A stretch of 64,000 nt of DNA from Dromiciops gliroides. Taxonomy: Eukaryota > Chordata > Mammalia > Microbiotheria > Microbiotheriidae. This document shows, one piece after another, positions 23,126 through 35,100 of the stretch (position 1 is its first letter; every line of letters starts with the position of its first letter). The translations under genes were made by a program, and so were the position numbers. The notes beneath the pieces are model-generated. The model saw only the letters and a program-made list of their open reading frames with translations, had not been told where the DNA came from and made no database searches. Location of the stretch: contig NC_057863.1 in NCBI RefSeq assembly GCF_019393635.1, positions 621,607,791 through 621,671,790 of the forward strand, read 5' to 3'.

Positions 23126-26100
23126 GTGAGGCAATTGGGGTTAAGTGACTTGCCCAGGGTCACACAGCTAGTAAGTGTCAAGTGTCTAAGGCTGGATTTG
23201 AACTCAGGTCCTCCTGACTCCAGGGCCGGTGCTCTATCCACTGCGCCACCTAGCTGCCCCTCAGGTAGCCTTTCTCCCCCAGGCCCTTAGTGTGGTCTCT
23301 TTGCTCAGATTGTTCTACTTTTTTGGACTTGACCTGTGATTTTATTGGTCTATGCAGGAATTGGCAAACTACTGCCCACAGGGCAAGTCTGCCCTCTCTA
23401 TTTAAGAATGGTATTTGCATTTGAAAATAAAATGTTCTTATATTTGTTTGTTTAACCATTCTTAATTCCCAAACAACAAAAAGAAGCAGATGGCTGGATT
23501 TGGACTTCATATCATATGCAGTTTGCTGACCCCTGGTCTAGGGACTTTCCAATGAGGAAAAGTTCTACCAATGAAAGGGGGGGGCAGAGAATTGTTGGAC
23601 TGGATGGGCATTGAGGTCCCTTCCAATTCTAAAACTATATTCTTATGATTCTATAACTGGTTCCATTCCCAGTTCTACCCATTTTTCTAATAGAGACCTT
23701 GGGAAAAATAAGAGCATGTGGAAAAGGAAGTTTGGTGCTGTGAAAACACTGGCTCAGGACTGAGATAATCGGTGTTCAAAACCCCACCTCCTTATTACTT
23801 GTATGACCTCAACCTCTCGGTGCCTCAGTTTCCTCATCTGTAAAATGAGAGGGTTGGACTAGATGACCTCAAAAGTTCCTTCCAATTCTTATTCTATGAT
23901 TCTTAGGCTTTAGTTTGCTCCTCTATAAAATGGGGACAATCAGCCAATTAATGAGTATTTATTAAGCCCCTAGTGCTAGGCACTAGGGATAACGGTATAA
24001 AGAATTATACTCTCTCAACACCTGAATTGCCTTCCTCGCAGGGTCGGAGTGAGGACCAAATGGTGAGAGACCAGTTTTTACATATGAGGAACCCTTAGCT
24101 TTATCAGAACAATGATAGGGATGTTTTGTTTTTGTCTTTGTGTGCCCGGGACCTACCAAAATGTCTTACATATTATTGTTCTTGCTCAGTCATTTCAGTT
24201 GTGTCCAACCCTCTGTGAACCCTTTTGGGCTTTTCTGGGCAGAGACACTGGAGTGATTTGCCATTTCCTTCTCCAACTTATTGCACAGATGAGGAAACTG
24301 AGGCAAACAGGGTGAAGTGACTTGCCCAGGATCACGCAGCTTGTAAAGGTCTGAGGCCAAATTTGAACTCAGGTCTTCCCGACTCCAGGAAGCACCTGAC
24401 ACTCCATCCACTGTACCACCTAGCTGCCCCTTACATAATATAGCAAGTCCATAATTGATGCTTTTTTAAATGAATAAACTGGTTTCTTACCACTGGGATG
24501 GTCAGTTGTAACCCTGGAGTCTGTGGAGTTCTCTCTGCTGTGGGCTGTGGCCTCTGTAGTGGATTGATCTTCATCGAATCCTGTGGTATAATGGATTCTT
24601 GTGGTTGTTGTGGGCAGCTGTGGGGCAGGAAAACAGCCAGTAAATAGTTAAATGGAAGGAGGAAGGAGACTTTTGTTTATAACACTTTTCATTCCTGGGG
24701 CTTGAGTTCCATGGACAGTATCACCTCAGCCAGGATTTTCTATGCCATTTGTCATCTATGTCATTGGCAGGATGCGACAATTCTATTTTTTGGGGGGGCA
24801 GGGCAATGAGGGTTAAGTGACTTGCCCAGCATCACACAGCTAGTAAGTGTCAAGTATCTGAGGCCAGATTTGAACTCAGGTCCTCCTGAATCCAGAGCCA
24901 GTGCTTTGTCCACTGTGCCATCTGGCTGCCCCCTAAAGTCCTGATTTTTTAAAGTTTAGTCTCTTAAAGACATTGCTGATAATGAGGTTGGACTAATTTT
25001 CTTCTTCAGATGCTATCCAGGTAGAATAGTCATTATGTTCTGCTCAGGTTTAGGTGGGGCATAAATTCTTTGGGGGTGATCTGTATATAAAGATAATCTC
25101 TCTGTCCAAGGGTAACACGATGTCATTCTCAGCCCTTCATTGTAATATTTGTTTTCTCATTAATTGTTAACCAATCAGTGTTGATTCCCACCCTGAGGAA
25201 TACCCTCCCTTCAAAAGGTATGTAAGTTGTGGGCCTGCCGCCATGATTGTCTTTGGTCTAAGAAAGATGGCCAAATGACCATCCTTTTACTACCAAACGT
25301 GCTGTCTTTTTAATAAAATGATTCAATTGCCACAAAACTATCTCTCTTGAGTCTTAGTCATCACCACAATAAATAGGAGCTAATGAACAGAGGGAAGGCA
25401 TTGGAATTAAGAGGGATTGAGGAGGGCTTCCTGTCAAAGGTGGGAATTTAGTTGGGACTCGAAGGAAGCCAACAGGTGGAGATGAGTAGAGAGAGCATTC
25501 CAGGCATGGGGGACAGTGAGGGGAAATGCCTAGAATCTGGAAATGGAGGGTCTTGTTCGTGGAACTGCAAGGGGGCCCCCATGTCACTGAATCAGAATGT
25601 GAAGGAGGTGGCATGAGGTCTAAGAAAACTCCAAATGTCAATGGGGGCAGCAGGCTAGGAAGGGCTTTGGACACCAAACAGAGAATTTTCTATTGGATCT
25701 TCTCCAGAATACCTACCACATAATCATAATACCATATAATACCACCTGCTTTGTGTCAAGCAGGGCTCAAATATTTGTTGACTATTTGAAAGTGGTGGGA
25801 AGGAGGAATTATAGAAGTTGTTATCAGAGTTGGAAGGGACCTTTGAGATCCACTTCCCTCCATTTTCCCTCCATTTTCCTCATTTTGTGAATGATGAGAC
25901 CTGGAAGCCCAGAAAGGTGACTTACCTAAGGTCACATAGGGAATAAGAGGCAAACTGACATTTTACCCCAGCTTATAGGAATAGGGATGTGGGATTGGAA
26001 AGAAACTTGAAGGTCCATCTAATCTGGTCCCCTCATTTACAGATGGGGAAACCCAAAGGGAAAATGACTTGCCTAAGATCACACAAATAATAAGTGGAAG

Positions 26101-29100
26101 AACTATGTTTTGTGCCCAGGTCACGGGATCACAAATTTCAAGCTGTTCTGTCCAACCCCCTCAGTTTAAAAGCGAGAAAATCTGGACATCCAGAGAGATT
26201 GAGTGTTTTGTCCACAGTGACATAGATAGTAAGTGGTAGAGCTGAGATTTGAACCTGGGACTCCAAATGCAAGTTCTCTCCCTTGGACCACACACTGATT
26301 CTTTAGGGGATTGTTTAGTTTGGAAGGCAGGAGTGTCCTCTTCATAAAAGATGTTCACTCTTAAGGCTCCACCAACCCCATGGTGAGGTCAGAGGGCTTT
26401 CAGCCAACTCAAAACGCCACGGAATTCAATAGAGGTCCCAGTTATGTAGCCACACCAAGGTACACAGTAGCTCAGGATAATGTTATGTGTGGGCAGTCAA
26501 GGGCTTCTCTGCCCAAGTAAAGACCCAGATAGCAAATCACCAAAAGGAATCCCTGAAAGTTATTGAAGGGCACTACCCCGTGGTCCAGCCTTGGATCCAC
26601 TGGTGGGTGGGAAAAGACCAGGGGTCCTGTGCTTACAATTAAACTTAAATTCTTCCACCTCCTCCATTTTGCTCCCTGAAATTCAAAGGCAATGAGTAAT
26701 TATAGGCAAGAAGAACAAATCACAGCCCCTGGAAAATCCCTTCTCAGCCCAGGATCTCCTCTGAGATCTGTGTGGACAGTTATCCCAGAATTTCAGAAAT
26801 GGAAAGAATCTCAGTGGTCACTGAATGCACCCCACACCTGAGTGTGCCCAATCTCCTCCTTTTACATATGAAAAAAGCAAGGCCAGGGGCAGCTAGTTGG
26901 TGCAGTGGATAGAACACCAGCCCTGGATTCAGGAGAACCTGAGTTCAAATCCGGCTTCAGACACTTAACACTTACTAGCTGTGTGACCCCGGGCAAGTCA
27001 CTTAACCCCAATTGCCTCACTAAAAAAAAAAAAAAAAAAAGAAAGCAAGGCCAAGAAATTACAAGCAGAGAGACTTACCAGGGTTATACAGTTAGTAAGT
27101 GGAACCCAGGTAGGCCATCCTGATGCTGACCACTAGGCTATGCTGCCCCTGGAAGATAGCTACCTTATCCCCTTCATCTAAGACTCTTAGAGAGCTACCC
27201 CATTTCTTTGTTTTCTGTTGTATTTCAACTCAGACTTTAGCTCTTACAATTAAACCCAGAAAGAAAATGAGATGGTGTGAGGCTGGAGATACCCACCAGA
27301 GTTGGTGCATCTTCAGAGTTATAAGGATTCGCATTACTGGAGTCGGCTGTGGTTATGCCATCTTCTGGTAAAGTTGTGCTGACTGGAAGAAAGAGACTGA
27401 GTCAGGACTCCAAGCTGGAAACTCTGTGAGATACTGTTAGGCTTCAGCTCAGAGATTTCCCCTCCCTTCCTCTTTGGGGTGTCACATTTCTCTCCAGTCA
27501 TTTCCGTGGCTTTCTGCAGTGCCAAAGAACCTGACCACTGTTTCCTTGTGCCATTTTCCCCAACACTATTCATAGACCTGGAGAGCTGGACAGGACCTCA
27601 GAAGTAATAATACATCACTGTTGCAAAGACCTATGATCTCCTCAGGGTGAGAACCTCTCCAACAATGCAAATTTCAACCCACCTGTAACTTGCCATCTTA
27701 GGTGCTTTCAGCTCAGAAAGGGTAAGTGATTTGCTGAGGGCCACACATCTAGTAACCTGCAGAGGCAGAATCTTAGCCCAGGTCTTTCTGACTCCAGAAC
27801 CCACTCTGTATTACCACCATGTCACAAACCATTCAAATAATATTAATATTCATTCATTCATTCATTCATCTATCCATTCATCTATCTACATATTTGTTCA
27901 TTTATTTATGCATCTATTCATTTATATGTATCTATTTATGTGGTATAGTGGAGAGAACATTGGCCTTAGAATCTGGAACAATGGGGTTCAATTTTACCCA
28001 AGATGTTTATTAGCTGCATGGCCCTAGGCAAGTCTCCTTGCTTCTCTAGGCCTAAGGTACTTCCCATCAGACTTTTCTTTTCTTTTTTTTTTTTTGAAGG
28101 GCAATGAGGGTTAAGTGACTTGCCCAGGGTCACACAGCTTGTAAATGTCAAGCATCTGAAGCCAGATTTGAACTCAGATACTCCTGAATCCAGGGCCAGT
28201 GCTCTATCCACTGTGCCACCTACCTGCCCCCTCAGACTTTTCTACTAGGCTCCAGATGTGTTACTATTATCTGCATACCCACTGCCTCTACGTCTTCCTC
28301 CCTCCCTTCCTTCCCTCCTTCATTTACTCTTTCCTTCCTTCCTTTCTGCCCGTTTTTCTGTCTTTCTTCCTTTCTCACTTCCTTTCTTGCTTCTTTGCTC
28401 CTTTCTTTCCTCCCTCCCTCCTTTCCTCTCTTCCTGTCTATGTCCATCTTTCCTTCCTTCCTTCCTTCCTTCCTTCCTTCCTTCCTTCCTTCCTTCCTTC
28501 CTTCCTTCCTTCCTTCCTTCTTTTCTTTCTCTCTCTCTCTTTCTTTCTTTCTTCCTTTCTTGCTTCCTTCCTCCCTCCTTTCCTCTCTCCCTTCCTTCCT
28601 TTCTACTTCCCTTCCTCCCTCCCTCCCTTCCTTCTTTGCTTCCTTCTTTGCTTCCTTCTTTCCTCCCTCCTTTCCTTCCTTCCTCCCTCCCTCCTTCCTT
28701 CCCTGTCTTCCTTCCCTCTCTCCTTCCTCCTGCTTTTCTTCTTCTCTTTTATATTTCTTCCTCTCTTTCTTTCTAAGAAAGTCACGGGCTCGTAGAATAA
28801 AAGCTAAAAATAACTCCAGACACCAACATACTCTTATAGAAGAGGAAAGTGAGGCAGAGAGAAGTCAGATACTGCTCTCAGAGTCAACCATGTAGGGCTG
28901 GCAGTTGGTCCTCTAGCTCCAAACGCAGCATCCTTTCCAGTGTACTACATTGCCTATGATCTGGGACCAAGCACCCCATTTTACAGATGAGAACACTGAG
29001 GGAAATGGATCTGCAATATGCTAAATGAAAACTCCCATGCACCGGGCTGCTTTGTGACCCTGGTTTCCTGCTCTTGTCCCCACACTTTGGCTCCAATTGC

Positions 29101-32100
29101 CAATGCTTGACCTGTGCACGCTCCTCATTGCCTCCCACATACCAGAGCTAAGCACTCTTGGTTCCCTGCCCACCCGAACAAGGAATCTGCCACCCTCTAC
29201 TGCCCGGGTCTCCCAGCTTAACTGCTGTTGACCCCATCTGCCCTGGATCTCCCTCTCAGTCAGAGCTGTCACCAGGGTGGAGTGACTTGGCTCTTCCCAG
29301 GGCTGCACATTGGGGTGGGGTATGTTTCCTCTCTATGTAAGTTCTCTGGCCCAGAGCATTAAAGACTCTCCATCCTCTATCCGCTCTCTCACCCAGTGCT
29401 ATCACCCACCTTCCCTTGTCCAGCTTTGGGTGTCCTCTATCAAGAGTCCATCAGCATTACTTGTACCCAGCTTCTGGGCCCACCTAATGCCTGCTTCTTT
29501 AGAGCAAGTACCATTCTTGTCATTTTTATAAATATTCCTTTTTCTTTTTGGGGCAATGAGGGTTAAGTGACTTGCCCAAGGTCACACAGTTAAGTAAGTG
29601 TCAAGTGTCTGAGGCCGGATTTGAACTCAGGTCCTCCTGAATCCAGAGTCGGTGCTTTATCCACTGCGCTACCTAGCTGCCCCTCCATTCTTGCCATTTT
29701 TTTTAATCCCCAGAACAGTTCCTAATTAGTGCAGTTCCTAATACAGAATCATTGCTTAATAAACATTTAACTGACTACTGTCGCGTCCTCCTCTCCCTGT
29801 GACACTTTTCATCCTCTCAGCCCACTTGAAAGCCAGTGAGCCACCTCCTGTTGAGACACAACTGGACGGCAGCTTACTGTCTTGGGTTCCCATCCCTTAC
29901 CTTTCCTAGGTGTCATCTACAACCTTGCTTGGTATCCCAATGTCTTTTTTCTACTGAATTTGCTCTGGGCACTAAAATTATTAGCTACAGCTCTACCTTC
30001 AAATCAATGAAATTCAATATGAATTTATTAATCACCTACTGTGTGCCAAGTTCTAGGGATACAGACAACAATTAAATAGTCCCTCTCCTCCTGTCCTCAA
30101 GGAATTGACATCCTACTTGGGGGGGGGGGTGGGGAGGGAATAGCATTACTCTTTGGCCTTGGGTTTTCACTGGTTCCATGCATGGAAGGAGGCCCAGATC
30201 CTTTCGGGCCCTTCCCCTCTTATTCATGGAGGAGAAAAGTGAGATCCTAGCCACACAGTGACTCTGTACTCAGAAATTCCAGGCAAGCCTGATGAGTCCC
30301 TCTGAATAATGACAGATGACTTGCCCTGGTCTCTGAAAGGTCGCATGGATAGCGGCCGGGGTCCTGGACTTGGAGTCAAGGAGGCCTGACTTTATAATCC
30401 CACCCCACTTCCCCAACTGTATGACCCTGGGTGAGTCACTTCAGTGTCCTTATCAATATAATGAGGGATTCAGACTTAATGACCTCCAAGACCCCTTCCT
30501 GCCTCAAATCAGTGATTCTACAATTCCACTACAAACACAACATGTGCCCACTTGAAGAGTTAACAGTGTGACTCACGAGCCCCAGCCCCCTGGCATGGGG
30601 TAGGTTCCTGAAATCCCATGACCAAACCATGTTGCAAAACAGGAGAGAAATCACGTGCCTTGAGGGGGAGGAGAAAGGGGCCGATGGAGATCTCTGTGAG
30701 TCATGGCAGAGCAGCTGGGCTCTGAGGCTGTTAGCACCTCTGTCCCTTGAAAGGCATCTTCTTCTCCCCCTCTGCTTCCCTTATAAATATGCTCTCAGAG
30801 AGCCAAGCCCAAGACGAGAACTAATAAATATTTGATTGGAACTTTTCTGGCAGCATAGGAAGGAACAAAGTCTCTGGAGTCCTCCCTTGTCACTGCTTTT
30901 CATTCTGCATTTGATGCTTTAAAGCCCCATCCCTGAAGATGGATGGCATGGGAGAAGACGTCTGGCCGAGTGGGTTCATTTGTAGTCTCTGAGGGGAAGG
31001 GTTTCACCAGGAGACATAGGCGAATAATTGTTAGAGCCCCAGGGAGGCTTCCCTCCTTTCCCTATTTCTCCCCTCTCCTCCTTCACTGGAGGTCAAAGTT
31101 TGGATGCTATAGAGGGATTGATGGGGCCTATTGAAGACAAATGTGGGCTTGGGGGAGGAGGGGAGGAGAACAGCTCCTTGGCAGACAAGGACCCTTTATT
31201 AGGGAGCCAAACATTTCATTGCCCTCCTTTTCAGAACCAGAGCTTGGAAACTGTCATACCAAACAATGAAGTTTTAAAAGTATTTTCAGGAGCTAGACTG
31301 TATTGACTCTGTGACAAATAGCACAGAAACGTCAAGATAAATATGCACATTTCTAGAAAGACACAGGTAAGTAGGCACATGGATACGGAAAGTCAGCAAA
31401 ACTGGAGAGGGCCATGCCCCGCCCCCCCCCCCCCCAAAGCCCTTGAACGTGGAATGCTGGACTTGGGATCCTCAGACTCAAGTTTAGATCCTGGCTCTTG
31501 TCATTTACTCCCAGTATGAGCTTGAGAAAGTCCCTTTTGCTCCCTGGGATCTCAGTTTCTTAATCTGGAAAAATGAGAGGACTGGAGTAGATGACCTCTG
31601 AGCTCCCTTGCAGCCTTAGCCCTGTGATCCTGCAACCCTAGTTCATAAAATGCTGGACTCATAACCAGGAAGACCTGGGTTTGGTCTAATTTGTTACATA
31701 TTAAGAAAAAAAGATAAACATTAAAAAAAAATCCCAACAGCGAGCTATACCCAACAGATCAACAGATTTGAGGTTCCAAATACAAGTCTCTTTTTCTGTT
31801 TTTTGTTTGTTTGTTGGGTTTTTTGTTGTTTTTTTTTTTTTGTATATGGAAATGTCATGCCTGTTGGGATCTGTCGAGTTTGGAATAACAAGAAATTAAA
31901 ATCTTGAAAAAAAAAACCCAAACCCCAAGTTGGTATCTTTTCTCTGATGCCTGCTGGCTCTATGACCACAAGAAAGTTACCTTAACATCTCAAATCATTA
32001 GTTTCCTAAAAGCAGGCAGTGTGCTACTACAGAAAGCCCACTGAATTTGGAGTCAGGAAACCTATGTTGGAGTCCTGGCTCAGCAATTTGCTACCTGTGG

Positions 32101-35100
32101 GATGTTGGAAAGTGGTTTAGCCTCTCTGGAGTTTAGTTTCTTCATCTGTAAAAATGATGGGGACTAGATAACTTCTAAGGACACAGTGTCCTCTAAATCG
32201 AGGCTCCTAAGATAATAAATATTTAAATCATAGATTTCCTATATAATTATATAAAAACTATAAATCTAATATATTGGGGGAGGAGGGGACATAAATTGAC
32301 ATAATAAAATGACATAAAATTATAAATATTATAAATTATAAATTAAAATTATAAATAGTATTAAATGACATAAAATGATAAATATAATGATAAATAACTG
32401 TAAAAATAATAAATAATAAACCTAATGAATAAATCTAAAAACAACACAAATATATAAATCAATATATGAAGCACAAAATGCTTTGTAAATCTTGAAACAC
32501 TATCTAAATAGAAATTATTATTACACCATGTTGCCTCTCACATACACTATACACATATATATATATATACAATGATCACAAATGCACGTACACTTACACA
32601 TATACATTGCACGCACATATGTACATATGTACACACCACACACGTACCTAAAGATGTGTATAAAGCAATGCACATATACCTATCTATATACTTACATGCA
32701 TTAGATACTAATTGCATGCATACTTCCATAAGCCTATATACATATGCATCCAACATACCACACAGATATGTAAACATAAACACGTGCATACACACATACA
32801 TTTTAAATCCTGATATAGAATGGAGCGGGTTAAGATCCTAGCCCAGGAAACTGGGGGCAGCTGTGGTGTTACCCTCCCCGTTCTTCCCTGTCTTGTAACC
32901 CACCCTGTAAAGAACTTCAACCCTGGCTAGACAAAAGCAAGTGACAGTCAGGATTAGGGGGCGTTTCTTTTGTCCCCATGCCCTCCCTTTCTCTTGGATT
33001 CATGGGAAAGTCGCTCTTAATAGGAGATCCCAACCCATCTCTCAACGATAATAGTCCCTCTTGTCCGGGCATCAGAGCTTCCCGCTGAGCCACAGCTGCC
33101 AGATTTCAGCCTGCCTTCCCATCTTTTTCCTTTCCATTGTGGAATTGGGGTCATGGAGTGTAGTTTTCCTGCTCAAAACCATTTTCCTTCTTTAAAACAA
33201 AACAAAACAAGTAGCCCCAGATCCTTCCAAGAGCATCAACCTCCAACAAAAAGCTGGGCATGCACACATTAGCACCCAAGGTACATCCAACCCATTCCAG
33301 GTCTTCCATGCCCCACTCAGTCCTTGCGTATTGGTGAGATCTCCTGGACATTTTCCAGTACAGCCCCAATCTTCTCCACTTGAGCTCTAATTTTGAACTG
33401 GGGGTTATTCTAATGGGTTTGGGTTAGATCTTACTTTTGGTCTACCTATGGGAGAGATTTTAAGCTCTGAGAGTAAGACCTGTTTTCCTTCTATTTTGAG
33501 ACTCCAGTGCCTTGCACAGTCTTTAGCAGATGTTTTAGGATCATGAGATCTTAGGTTCATAGATCTAGGGCAGAAATTATGTAATCCAACCCCTTTATTT
33601 TAAAATTAAGATCCTGGGGTCCAGGGAATTTAAGACATTTGTCCAAGGTCAAACAGGTAGTGATTAGCAGAATTACGTCCCAGACCCTTTGAACCCGAAT
33701 TTAGCACATTTTTTTTTTACCATGCTGCCTCTTTCTCTGAATTGAATATGAACTATGGGATTTGTTTTTGTTTTTGTTTTTGTGAGGCAATTGGGGTTAA
33801 GTGACTTGCCCAGGGACACACAGCTAGTAAATGTTAAGTGTCTGAGGCCGGATTTGAACTCAGGTCCTCCTGAATCCAGGGCCAGTGCTCTATCCACTGC
33901 ACCACCTAGCTGCCCAGAACTATGTTTTAATGAGAAAAGTGTTAGGGGTAAATAAGATTATGGACGGGGGGAGGTGTTTGAGAACAAACTTTTCCAATAC
34001 TTTAAAAACCTTTATTTGCATGAATACATTAAATAAGAATAACTAGGGGCAGCTGGTGGCACAGGATAAAGGTGGATAAAGCACTGGCCCTGGATTCAGG
34101 AGGACCTGAGTTCAAATCTGGCTTCAGACACTTGATACTTACTAGCTGTGTGACCCTGGGCAAGTCACTTAACCCTCATTGCCCTGTGTGCAAAAAAAAA
34201 AAAAAAAAAAGAATAACTGATCTGTTTGCTAACATAGGTCCCTAAAGAGCTCTGCTTAGAAGCCCAGTTATCCAAGTTTACATCACTGTATGTCCTAGAA
34301 AGTAATGATGCTTCATTTCTTCAATGTGTTCTATAGTCCAGGCTGATTACTAATTCAGGCTGGCCATCCCCTCCCTGGATTACAGTACTGGGAATCATGC
34401 TAGACTAGGAGGCAGAAGAACCAGGTTTGAGGTCAAGCTCTGATCCTTATTGGTTGCATATTTAACTACTCTGACCTTCAGTCTCTTTATTTCTAAACTG
34501 GAGGTCATGATATTTGTACTACCCATCTCATAGCTCTGTTATGAAGGAGGTACTTTCCACACTATAAAACACTCTACAAATATGAGTTGTGATTGTTCTC
34601 GGCTTTTCCATTAACTTTCTGTATGACTTTGGGCAAGTCACTTCCCCACTCACTCCACCAATTTCTGTAAAATAAGGAAGATGGACTTAGATGATACCTA
34701 ATGTCCCTCCTGGCTCTGACATGAGGAAATGGACCCCAGTAGAGAGGACAGAGCACTGGACTTGGACTCAAGAAAATCTGGGTTCCAGTCCCAACTCAGA
34801 TGCTTCTTCCCCGGGTGACTGTGGGCAAGTCATGGCACTTCCATGGGCCTCAGTTTCTACATCTGTAAAGGGGACGGCTTAGACTAGATGACGTCTAAGG
34901 ACCCTTCTAGCTCTAAATCTATGATCCTGTAAGTTGATTAATTTCTTCTAGCCTCAGTTTCCTCATTTGTAAAACGAAGGGGTTGGACCAGATAATCTCC
35001 GAGGTCTCTTCTGGATCTAAATTAGTATTAATTCATGCTTAATTCTTATACCCTCTTGGAAGAATATTTTAAGATTCCCTTTCCTGTCTGGGACATGTTC

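Larger units (their letters stand above)
19563..24490 (-). other. PDPN: PDPN intron 3 (4.9 kb)
   Basis: GTAAGA to TTTACAG. Dense in SINEs of three ages, several with intact target duplications. At 19790-20100 a degenerate tandem array repeats a theme close to 'tagaacacagaatgtcagagc'; it is listed separately. Confidence 0.85.
24618..27296 (-). other. PDPN: PDPN intron 2 (2.7 kb)
   Basis: Begins GTGGGT and ends CCCCACAG. It contains a SINE at 24790-24932, an LTR-like segment at 25040-25372, an ancient repeat at 25380-25705, MIR-type pieces at 25800-26340 and a SINE at 26885-27040. Positions 26345-26870 show no recognised repeat. Confidence 0.8.

Noticed and set aside
22303..23241. Recurrent open frames with peptides like GGAVDKAPALDSGGPEFKSG and SCVTLGKSLNPHCP, here and at many other places
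   Set aside because: They are translations of the tRNA-headed SINE on either strand. The same peptide appears wherever a SINE lies, with no gene context.
651..24932. Many similar ~140-bp repeats, considered as a CRISPR-like array
   Set aside because: Copies are in both orientations, irregularly spaced, have A tails and target duplications. Retroposons in vertebrate DNA.
28199..28895. Open frames of 166-198 codons rich in Ser-Phe-Leu-Pro
   Set aside because: They exist because the CCTT tract lacks stop-forming bases in all forward frames. Simple repeat, not protein.
30119..30134. G run considered as a G-quadruplex
   Set aside because: Only one long run with few spaced G tracts nearby. Insufficient for a supported call.
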